NCBI GenBank assembly: GCA_030671095.1
Contig: DAOVAK010000025.1
Coordinates: 1 to 13,235, forward strand
Length of the DNA: 13,235 nucleotides
Reading direction: 5' to 3'
DNA from: Deltaproteobacteria bacterium
GTDB lineage: Bacteria; Desulfobacterota; DSM-4660; Desulfatiglandales; HGW-15
The notes under the pieces are model-generated. The model was not told where the DNA came from and ran no database searches. It saw only the letters and a list, made by a program, of their open reading frames with translations. Position numbers and translations under genes: made by a program. This document shows, piece after piece, positions 7,520 through 13,235 of the stretch (its first letter is position 1; each line of letters begins with the position of its first letter).

Positions 7520-7539
7520 CAAATTGGGTCAAATAGGGT
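7520..7539. repeat. Two-copy 10-bp tandem direct repeat
   Basis: CAAATTGGGT is followed immediately by CAAATAGGGT, 9 of 10 identical and spaced one helical turn apart. The position upstream of the TATAAA at 7609 would suit an activator site, but chance occurrence cannot be excluded. Confidence 0.35.
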
Positions 7540-7625
7540 AATGCACGGGAGCAGATCCTTTTGGTAACACTGAGATGTGCTGTTTTTTTTAACAACATTA
7601 CCTTTTTTTATAAACACTTTGGCAC

Positions 7626-7633
7626 AAAGGAGG
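7626..7633 (+). promoter_or_regulatory. Strong ribosome binding site of the right binding protein
   Basis: AAAGGAGG with a 6-nt spacer to ATG 7640. It decides the start: an in-frame GTG at 7577 would place this Shine-Dalgarno inside the gene and put 21 unlikely residues ahead of a normal signal peptide. Confidence 0.8.
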
Positions 7634-7639
7634 TTCCAG

Positions 7640-8914
7640 ATGAAGCGTATCAACGTGATGGTTCTGGCTTTGGCAGGTATTTTTTGTATCGGCCTTCTGG
7701 CTCCCGCGGGAGTCATGGCCGCCGATCCCATAATTGTTGGGGTCCCAACCTCTCTAGGACAACCTTCAGGTGCAGAAGGCCTGAACAGCGTTATTATGGC
7801 GGTGGAAGAGATCAATGCCAAGGGTGGTGTGAATGTGGGAGGCACCATGCGGAAATTTAAGGTGGAGTCTATGGATATCCGGGACGCTTCACCGGGGGTG
7901 CCGGTACCGGACGCCTTGCTCGGCCTTGAAAAGATCATACTGGACAAAAAAGTCCACGCCATTCTGGTCGGTCCCTTCCGCTCCGAGGCCTTGCTGGCGG
8001 GCATGGACATCATCGCCAAATACAAGGTGCCCATGCTGGGTACCATCGCCATGACACCGGCAACAGAAGCGAAAATCAAGAAGGAACCGGAAAAATACAA
8101 ATACATCTTTCGCAGTGGCCTGAACGTGATCTTTTTTGTCAAGCACCAGATGGGATTTTACGGCTACCTGAAGAAGACCTTCGGCTTTAACAAGGTCTTT
8201 ATCATCCATCAGGACGTGCTTTGGGCACGGGGCAGTGCCAAAGGCTTCGGCGGCATTCTGAAAAAACAGGGATGGACCGTCTCAGGGGTAGAGGCCTATC
8301 CCACGGGGGCAACCGACTTCTCCGCTGTGCTGATGAAGGTCAAGGCGACCGGAGCCCAGACCATTTTGCCCATCTTTGATATGCCCACCAGCGGAATCCT
8401 TGTCAAACAGTGGAAGGCCATGAAAATTCCTGCCCTCATGGCTGGGATTATCGTTCCGTTGGCCGGCTCTGAAGCATGGGAGGGCTTTGATAAAAAGATC
8501 GCAGGGGCCATTAACGCGGTCTTTGAGATCGGGAACATACCGGTATCTAAGCATCCTCCTTCAATGGATTATTACAATAAGTACAAGAAAAGATGGGGAA
8601 ATACAATTCAGGAACAGCACGGACCAGCCCCTTCCTATGAAACCCCCTATATCTTAAAAACGGCCATCGAGAGCGCCGGCACCCTTGATGCAGACGGCAT
8701 TGTGGCCGCCCTCGAAAAGACGGACCACATGGGATGTTACGGCCGGATCAAATTCGGACCCACCCACCAGTCCATCTTCACCAATGATCCTGCCACAGGC
8801 GGTGTCTCCGCCCAGATCCAGTGGCGTGAAGGCGGGAGGCGCGCGGTGGTCTATCCTCCGAGCGTTGCGAGCGACCGGGTCCGGCTCCCGACCGGCTTGA
8901 AGGTTGGCAAATAG
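7640..8914 (+). CDS. Periplasmic substrate-binding protein of Liv/HAAT ABC transporter
   Basis: A 424-residue type I periplasmic binding protein. MKRINVMVLALAGIFCIGLL then APAGVMA is a Sec signal peptide, cleaved near residue 27 or 28 (VMA-ADP). The Cys at 16 is not in a lipobox. Mature features are IIVGVPTSLGQPSGAEGLNS (31-50), AVEEINAKGGVNVGG (55-69) and the inter-lobe strand-helix VFIIHQDVLWARGSAKGFGG (about 192-211), all typical of the Peripla_BP_6 fold. It differs widely from the left binding protein, so it probably binds another ligand. It is the first gene of the right operon, behind a strong ribosome binding site, and is separated from livH by a stem-loop. The acyl-CoA synthetase at the end of the same operon points to an organic acid as cargo, though amino acids or amides remain possible. 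Confidence 0.9.
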   Translation: MKRINVMVLALAGIFCIGLLAPAGVMAADPIIVGVPTSLGQPSGAEGLNSVIMAVEEINAKGGVNVGGTMRKFKVESMDIRDASPGVPVPDALLGLEKIILDKKVHAILVGPFRSEALLAGMDIIAKYKVPMLGTIAMTPATEAKIKKEPEKYKYIFRSGLNVIFFVKHQMGFYGYLKKTFGFNKVFIIHQDVLWARGSAKGFGGILKKQGWTVSGVEAYPTGATDFSAVLMKVKATGAQTILPIFDMPTSGILVKQWKAMKIPALMAGIIVPLAGSEAWEGFDKKIAGAINAVFEIGNIPVSKHPPSMDYYNKYKKRWGNTIQEQHGPAPSYETPYILKTAIESAGTLDADGIVAALEKTDHMGCYGRIKFGPTHQSIFTNDPATGGVSAQIQWREGGRRAVVYPPSVASDRVRLPTGLKVGK

Positions 8915-8922
8915 CATGTCAC

Positions 8923-8953
8923 ATGGGGGCCGCCCGCCGGGTTAGGCCCCCAT
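8923..8953 (+). promoter_or_regulatory. Strong stem-loop between binding protein and permease genes
   Basis: ATGGGGGCC (8923-8931) and GGCCCCCAT (8945-8953) form a perfect 9-bp GC-rich stem around a 13-nt loop, starting 9 nt after the binding-protein stop. There is no U-run after it, so it is not a standard intrinsic terminator. By analogy with other binding-protein operons, it may stabilise the 3' end of a processed binding-protein mRNA or cause partial termination. Confidence 0.6.
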
Positions 8954-8983
8954 ATCTCCACTCTAAGGGGGAATTCACCCAAA

Positions 8984-9856
8984 ATGTTTATAGGCACCCT
9001 GGTCTACGGGTTAGTCAACTCGGCGATCCTCGCCCTGGTAGCACTGGGTTTCAACCTCACTTTTGGAATCAGCAACATCGCCAATTTCGCTTATGGGGCG
9101 CTATACGTCCTCTCCGGGTTCAGCATCTGGCTCTTTCTGAATACCCTCAAAATCCCCTTTCCGGTAGCCGTGCCCCTCATGCTACTGATGACCGCATTGG
9201 TGGGCTGGCTCATCTACCATGTGATTCTTGTCCGACTTCGCGGCATGGTGATCTCCGAGGTGATTGCCACCTTTGGGATCGGACTGGCCATCCTGGAATT
9301 TTTCCGCTGGCGTCGGTTTATTGGTTTTAAGTTCACCCTGCCCGTCTTTATCGACGAAAGTCTGGCGATTGGTCCCGTCTACCTTGACTTCCAGAGGGTT
9401 ATCATTGTGGCCCTCGGCATAGCCCTCACAGGGGCCCTCTGGGTTTTTACACATCATACACGAATCGGGCTCGCCTGCCGGGGCATCGCCCAGGATGAAA
9501 GGACAGCCCTCTGTTTCGGGATCGACTCGGATCGTATCGCGGGACTCTCCATGGCCTTGGGTGGGGGGCTCTGCGCCCTGGCCGCGGTGGTGATTCTTCC
9601 CCTTATGACCGTTACTGTTGATGGGGGCTATGAGATCCTTCTTCAGGCCCTGGCCGTCTGCATCGTAGGCGGCCTGGGAAGCACAGCGGGCGTCATCGTG
9701 GCCAGCTTTATACTGGGCATGGGACAGACTTTCACGGCCATGTATGTGAGCCCCCACTGGATGATGATCGTTACTTTGGTGGCCATACTCGGGATTCTTG
9801 TGATCCGCCCGTCGGGCCTCTTTGGGAAACAAAAGGAACTGGAGGAACGTATTTGA
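8984..9856 (+). CDS. livH: Liv-type ABC transporter permease LivH
   Basis: A 290-residue inner-membrane permease of the LivH family. ALGFNLTFGISNIANFAYGA (20-39) matches the conserved N-terminal region, though with NFAYG in place of the usual N-AHG. GLACRGIAQDERTALCFGI (162-180) is the EAA-like cytoplasmic loop, VCIVGGLGSTAGVIVASF (225-242) the second conserved patch, and VIRPSGLFGKQKE the family C-terminus. Multiple hydrophobic helices are visible. A G-rich AAGGGGG lies 12 nt upstream of the ATG, longer than ideal, but no other in-frame start fits. Its stop overlaps the livM start (TTGA). Partner of the LivM that follows. Confidence 0.92.
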   Translation: MFIGTLVYGLVNSAILALVALGFNLTFGISNIANFAYGALYVLSGFSIWLFLNTLKIPFPVAVPLMLLMTALVGWLIYHVILVRLRGMVISEVIATFGIGLAILEFFRWRRFIGFKFTLPVFIDESLAIGPVYLDFQRVIIVALGIALTGALWVFTHHTRIGLACRGIAQDERTALCFGIDSDRIAGLSMALGGGLCALAAVVILPLMTVTVDGGYEILLQALAVCIVGGLGSTAGVIVASFILGMGQTFTAMYVSPHWMMIVTLVAILGILVIRPSGLFGKQKELEERI

Positions 9857-10869
9857 ACCCAGATGTAAAGCTACGGAAGGAACGCCTGGATCGAGGCATC
9901 AAGGTCCGATCAGAGGATATCTTTGCCCTGAGTTCATGGCGTGAAATGCTCTATCTCATGATACCCCGGGTGCTTCCTTTCGTGGTGGTATTATGTTTTA
10001 TCCTGCTTTCCTCCTCCTATTGGAAAAAGGTCCTGGTCTCCACCGCCATGTACGGTATCCTGGCCATCAGCTGGGACTTCCTGGCTTCCGCGGGACTGGT
10101 CTCCCTGGGTCAGGCCCTCTTTTTCGGCCTCGGGGCCTACGTTGCAGGATCGCTGAACTATGCATGGGGGCTGCCCTACTGGATAACCATTCCTGTGGCC
10201 ACAATCGGGGGAGGCCTTATAAGCACATTGCTACTGTTGCCCGTTCTGAGGCTGCGGGGGATCTACTTTGCCATGGTCACCCTGGTGTTGCCCCTGGTCC
10301 TTGTCCGGATCATTGAAGCCACGAAGATCCTGGGTGGCACCGAAGGGCTCAGCGGGCTTGCCAATTTTCACAGCATCGCAGAGGAACTGATCATAAGTTT
10401 GCTCGCTTTTACGGCCGTCCTGTTTGGCTTTCGCCGTATCATGGGCACGGATTATGGACTGATTTTGCAGGGGATACGCGACAATGACCGCTCAGTGATC
10501 AGCGCTGGAATCAACATTTATTGGTTCAAGGCCCAGGCGCTCTTTTTGGCAGGCTCGGTGGGGGCCTTTGCCGGTGCTTTCATGACGCATGCATATATGT
10601 TCGTGGGCATGCCTGTCTTTGCCCTGGACTACTCCATTCTGCCCATCGCCTCCACAGTGGTGGGTGGCATGGGAACGCTGGCAGGCCCAGCAATCGGAGC
10701 CGTCATATTGGTTCCCCTCTCTGAGGCCCTCAGGGGCCTTGGAACGCTCCGAATTGTCTTTTACGGCCTCTTTTTGGTGATCTTTACGGTAGCCATCCCT
10801 GAAGGCATTTTTCAGTACGTACGCCGAAAATACCATCAATTCGAACGATGGGTAAAGGTGGAGGCATGA
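9853..10869 (+). CDS. livM: Liv-type ABC transporter permease LivM (TTG start)
   Basis: A 338-residue inner-membrane permease of the LivM family. Motifs are SAGLVSLGQALFFGLGAY (79-96), GGTEGLSG (161-168), the EAA-like loop GLILQGIRDNDRSVISAGI (202-220) and VVGGMGTLAGPAIGAVI (269-285). About 40 hydrophilic residues precede the first membrane segment. I accept the TTG start at 9853 because it forms a 4-nt TTGA overlap with the livH stop and has GGAGG 7 nt upstream. The end overlaps livG by 4 nt (ATGA), so the two permeases and the ATPase are translationally coupled. Confidence 0.92.
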   Translation: MNPDVKLRKERLDRGIKVRSEDIFALSSWREMLYLMIPRVLPFVVVLCFILLSSSYWKKVLVSTAMYGILAISWDFLASAGLVSLGQALFFGLGAYVAGSLNYAWGLPYWITIPVATIGGGLISTLLLLPVLRLRGIYFAMVTLVLPLVLVRIIEATKILGGTEGLSGLANFHSIAEELIISLLAFTAVLFGFRRIMGTDYGLILQGIRDNDRSVISAGINIYWFKAQALFLAGSVGAFAGAFMTHAYMFVGMPVFALDYSILPIASTVVGGMGTLAGPAIGAVILVPLSEALRGLGTLRIVFYGLFLVIFTVAIPEGIFQYVRRKYHQFERWVKVEA

Positions 10870-11615
10870 GCGAATCCCCAATTTTGCAAGTCCGTGAATT
10901 GACCAAAGATTTTGGCGGCGTCCGCGCTGTTAGCCAGGTCTCCTTTGATCTGAAAGAGGGGCAATCCCTGGGCATCATCGGCCCCAATGGCTCCGGGAAG
11001 ACCACTCTCGTAAACCTGATCACCGGTTTTACGCGACCCAACGAAGGGGAAGTCTTTTATCAACAGAAGAAAATCACCGCCATGATGCCGCACCGGATCG
11101 CCCAATTGGGGTTGTCGCGAACCTTTCAGATGCCCCGTCCTTTTTACCAGCTCCCCGCCTTTAAGAATTTGGTGATTCCCCTCAACTCCCCCCGGGTCAA
11201 ACGCCTCATAGGAGGAAGATACGGGGATCGGGACTCCATCGCCATCGATCTCCTTGAGGAAGTGGGCTTCGAGCGGGACTCAGCAGTTCCATTCAAGCCA
11301 GCCAGCATCCTTCCCAACGGCTACCTCAAAAGGCTGGAACTGGCCCGGGCCCTCGCCCTCAGACCCGATCTCATCATTTTGGACGAGCTTTTTTCCGGTC
11401 TGAGTATGGCGGAGGTGGCGAGCACGGTGCCCATCATTGAAAAACTTCAGACCGAAGGAAAGACGATCATTATGATCGAACATCGATTGAGAGAACTCTT
11501 CAGGATCGTTGATAGAGTCCTTGTCCTGAACTACGGCCGGAAAATCGCTGAAGGCACCCCTAAAGAAGTGATGGAGAGCGAAGAGGTCAAGGGGGCCTAT
11601 CTGGGTTCTGAATAG
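10866..11615 (+). CDS. livG: Liv-type ABC transporter ATP-binding protein LivG
   Basis: A 249-residue ATPase of the LivG branch. It shows Walker A IGPNGSGKTT (38-47), Q-loop RTFQMPRPF (85-93), signature region LPNGYLKRLELARAL (149-163), Walker B LIILDE (169-174), D-loop SGLS (177-180) and H-loop His206 in IEHR. The signature departs from LSGGQ, as in many LivG proteins (commonly L-YGQQRRLE), but PNGY is further from consensus than usual. I chose ATG 10866, which gives an ATGA overlap with livM and an AAAGG 7 nt upstream; an in-frame ATG at 10848 would add six residues inside livM. It pairs with the next gene product, LivF. Confidence 0.92.
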   Translation: MSESPILQVRELTKDFGGVRAVSQVSFDLKEGQSLGIIGPNGSGKTTLVNLITGFTRPNEGEVFYQQKKITAMMPHRIAQLGLSRTFQMPRPFYQLPAFKNLVIPLNSPRVKRLIGGRYGDRDSIAIDLLEEVGFERDSAVPFKPASILPNGYLKRLELARALALRPDLIILDELFSGLSMAEVASTVPIIEKLQTEGKTIIMIEHRLRELFRIVDRVLVLNYGRKIAEGTPKEVMESEEVKGAYLGSE

Positions 11616-11625
11616 GAGCTTCCAA

Positions 11626-12372
11626 ATGCTAAAAGTGAACAACCTGATGGTCTTCTTTGAGAATGCCCTGGCCTTAAACGACTTTAGCATGGAACTCCCA
11701 GAGGGCGAATTTCGAGGGATCATCGGATCCAATAGTGCCGGCAAGACGACCCTCATGAATTCCATCTCCGGTCTGATCATTGATATGAAGATAAAAGAAC
11801 AGCGAAGAGGCGGGGAGAGAGTCACGGTGCTCGGAGAAATCAACTACCAGGGAAAGGACATCACACTCCTGAAACCCTCTGAACGCGTCAAACAGGGGAT
11901 CGTCCTTTGCAGGGAGCGCCATCCCGTCTTCCCTGACAGCAACCTGATAGAAAACCTCAAGATTGTAGGATATCTGAAAACACGGGAAGAGATCCGAGAG
12001 AGTATGGAATTCTTTTTCAATCTCTTTCCCCCTATGCGGACCCATCGCAAGAAAAGGGCTGGCTTTCTGAGCGGCGGTGAACAACAGATGTTGGCCATCG
12101 GGATGGCCCTCGTTGCCCGACCGGTGCTGCTTTTGCTGGACGAACCCCTGTTGGGATTGAGTCCGATTTTTCAAAAAGATCTGATTGCGGCCATTTTACG
12201 TATTCGTGACCAGACAGGAATTACGATCCTTCTCTCAGAGCAGTTCGCCAGACCCGTGCTCCCCAAACTCGACTTTGCCTACGTAATTGAAAACGGCATG
12301 TTGACCTTGTCGGGCAAAGGTCCAGAATTGATGGATAATCCAGAAGTCCGCGCCGCCTATTTCGGCGTATAA
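11626..12372 (+). CDS. livF: Liv-type ABC transporter ATP-binding protein LivF
   Basis: A 248-residue ATPase of the LivF branch, starting behind AGGAG with a good spacer, 10 nt after livG. Walker A is IIGSNSAGKTT (32-42), with Ser where Gly is usual (GNGAGKT) but the core GK-T intact. Other motifs are signature LSGGEQQM (148-155), Walker B LLLLDEP (168-174) and SEQFA (204-208) in place of the LivF VEQNA. The stretch 52-72 (KIKEQRRGGERVTVLGEI and flanks) is longer and more basic than in the left-hand LivF. CRERHPVF (95-102) replaces the usual VPEGR--F. All catalytic residues are present, so activity is expected. It is followed 21 nt later by an acyl-CoA synthetase on the same strand. Confidence 0.92.
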   Translation: MLKVNNLMVFFENALALNDFSMELPEGEFRGIIGSNSAGKTTLMNSISGLIIDMKIKEQRRGGERVTVLGEINYQGKDITLLKPSERVKQGIVLCRERHPVFPDSNLIENLKIVGYLKTREEIRESMEFFFNLFPPMRTHRKKRAGFLSGGEQQMLAIGMALVARPVLLLLDEPLLGLSPIFQKDLIAAILRIRDQTGITILLSEQFARPVLPKLDFAYVIENGMLTLSGKGPELMDNPEVRAAYFGV

Positions 12373-12393
12373 CAGGGAGGTTTTCTTACAAGT

Positions 12394-13235
12394 ATGGGGT
12401 TAACCAATTTTAGCACAGTGGGCGAGGCATTTGTTGACCGGGCGCTGACATATCCTGAGAGGATCAGCGTCTTTTACCTCGGGACAGGTTATACCTATGA
12501 CCGAATTCGTCGCTGGTCCCTTTCTCTTGCCTATTACCTTGGCGAAATGGGAATCCAAGCGGGCGATCGGGTCATCATCTATCTTCCCAATAGCCCACAG
12601 TGGGTCATCGCTTTTCTGGGCATTCTCATGAGGGGAGCGACAGCCGTTCCCATCACCCCCATCTATACCCCGCATGATCTAGACTACATCGCAAACGACA
12701 GCGGCGCCAAAGCCATCATTTGCATGGACACCAACTACGGGTACGTCACCCAAGTCGTTGAGGACACCCCTCTTGAAAAGGTGATCCATACCAATATGGC
12801 CGATCTCCTGCCCTGGTGGAAGCGCATCTTCGGCAGACTCTCCGATAGGGTCCCCACAGGGAAGGTCTCCAGCAACGACTACACCATTTCTCTCCGTAAA
12901 GTCCTTTCCTCGCCGACCGACCTTCCCGAAACTCCAGGACTTCCAGGTGAAGAACTGGCTGTTCTGGTCTACACCGGCGGCACCACCAAATCTCCAAAGG
13001 GCGTTCCCATCACCCACCACTTGTTCCTGGATGCAGCCTGGATGCATTTCAAAGTGGGTGAAGCGTTGATCCCTTGGGGTGAAAATGTCCTCCTTCAGGG
13101 AGCGCCCCTGTTTCACGTACTGGGTATGGTGTTTGGTATGGGACTCTTGTGCATCTGTGCAGATACCCTCGTTCTTCTGCCCCGAATGAATCTGGACGGA
13201 ATGATGGCTGCTATCGAGCGGCATGGCGCAAAAAC
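12394..13235 (+). CDS. Acyl-CoA synthetase (AMP-forming), N-terminal part (cut by right edge)
   Basis: An open frame from ATG 12394 runs off the right edge (280 codons visible). It is an ANL-superfamily ligase: GEAFVDRALTYPERI and GYTYDRIRRWSLSLAYYLGE (32-51) are the usual N-terminal strands, GDRVIIYLPNSPQW (57-70) and GATAVPITPIY (81-91) follow, the P-loop is VYTGGTTKSPKG (192-203), and PLFHVLGM (238-245) is the following conserved loop. The P-loop has Lys where Gly or Ser is normal. GGGAGG lies 13 nt upstream, rather far, but no other in-frame start exists after the livF stop. Its place in the operon suggests it activates the imported acid. It is a different subfamily from the left synthetase; the adenylate-stabilising and C-terminal motifs are outside the window. 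Confidence 0.88.
   Translation, partial: MGLTNFSTVGEAFVDRALTYPERISVFYLGTGYTYDRIRRWSLSLAYYLGEMGIQAGDRVIIYLPNSPQWVIAFLGILMRGATAVPITPIYTPHDLDYIANDSGAKAIICMDTNYGYVTQVVEDTPLEKVIHTNMADLLPWWKRIFGRLSDRVPTGKVSSNDYTISLRKVLSSPTDLPETPGLPGEELAVLVYTGGTTKSPKGVPITHHLFLDAAWMHFKVGEALIPWGENVLLQGAPLFHVLGMVFGMGLLCICADTLVLLPRMNLDGMMAAIERHGAK

Larger units (their letters stand above)
7113..7639. other. Divergent intergenic regulatory region (no gene)
   Basis: A 527-bp stretch between the two divergent operons. I see no credible coding sequence. Besides the elements listed separately, it contains a perfect 10-bp palindrome CGGGTACCCG at 7238-7247, a small hairpin GCCC-GGAAA-GGGC at 7206-7218, and T-rich tracts at 7582-7590 and 7603-7609 just upstream of the right-hand binding protein. 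Confidence 0.7.

Noticed and set aside
7577..7639. GTG start giving a 21-residue longer right binding protein
   Set aside because: It would place the strong Shine-Dalgarno inside the gene and put a Phe-rich leader before a complete signal peptide.
7619..7640. TGGCAC upstream of the right binding protein as a sigma-54 -24 box
   Set aside because: No GC -12 element at the required distance, and the sequence runs straight into the ribosome binding site.
7640..7720. Right binding protein as a lipoprotein (Cys16)
   Set aside because: The residues before Cys (GIF) do not form a lipobox, and a standard A-x-A-type cleavage site follows.
7483..8142. 219-residue minus-strand open frame over the right binding protein
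   Set aside because: Lies almost wholly antisense to a binding-protein gene with clear signal peptide and ribosome binding site; the translation shows no family motif.
9182..9832. 216-residue minus-strand open frame inside livH
   Set aside because: Antisense shadow of a well-supported permease; composition rich in His, Asp and Gly with no domain.
12679..13224. Minus-strand open frame near the right edge
   Set aside because: Antisense to the acyl-CoA synthetase, whose plus-strand frame stays open to the edge and carries the P-loop and other motifs.
1..13235. Composition shift between left and right operons as a sign of separate transfer
   Set aside because: A few lines counted by eye gave roughly 48-57% GC on the left and about 58% on the right, too small and too sparsely sampled to claim.
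1..13235. CRISPR array, tRNA, rRNA, integrase, transposase or toxin-antitoxin genes
   Set aside because: I looked for regularly spaced repeats, cloverleaf-like sequence and typical protein motifs and found none.

Overview
This is a bacterial window of about 13.2 kb, densely coding and made almost entirely of transport and acyl-CoA metabolism genes. It holds two complete branched-chain-amino-acid-type (Liv/HAAT) ABC importers facing away from each other, each linked to its own acyl-CoA synthetase, plus one enoyl-CoA hydratase. Moderate GC, multiple paralogous Liv importers and AMP-forming ligases beside them suggest a fatty- or aromatic-acid-degrading Deltaproteobacterium (Desulfobacterota, sulfate-reducing or syntrophic type). 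That assignment is inference from gene content; no rRNA or marker gene is present.

Left operon, minus strand, transcribed from about 7.15 kb down to position 1: enoyl-CoA hydratase (6336-7112), long-chain-type acyl-CoA synthetase (4398-6287), periplasmic binding protein (3171-4349), permease LivH (2147-3019), permease LivM (1081-2145), ATPase LivF (262-1080) and ATPase LivG (1-269, cut by the window edge). The last four genes are butted or overlapping, which implies translational coupling.

Centre, 7113-7639: a 527-bp intergenic region between the divergent operons with no credible gene. It holds an operator-like inverted repeat just upstream of the hydratase, a 186-bp imperfect palindrome with perfect 21-bp ends (7280-7465, MITE-like), a candidate promoter immediately beyond it, and a two-copy 10-bp direct repeat.

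Right operon, plus strand: a second, divergent binding protein (7640-8914), a strong stem-loop (8923-8953), LivH (8984-9856), LivM (9853-10869), LivG (10866-11615), LivF (11626-12372) and the start of a second acyl-CoA synthetase (12394 to beyond the right edge). The two ATPases are in the opposite order to those of the left operon.

Working model (inference): each importer brings a small organic acid or amino acid across the inner membrane, and the linked synthetase traps an organic acid as its CoA thioester. The hydratase on the left would then take part in beta-oxidation-like degradation. The two binding proteins differ widely in sequence, so they probably serve different ligands. I found no CRISPR array, tRNA, rRNA, transposase or phage gene, and nothing I would call a new defence or mobile system. 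The most unexplained object is the 186-bp palindrome.
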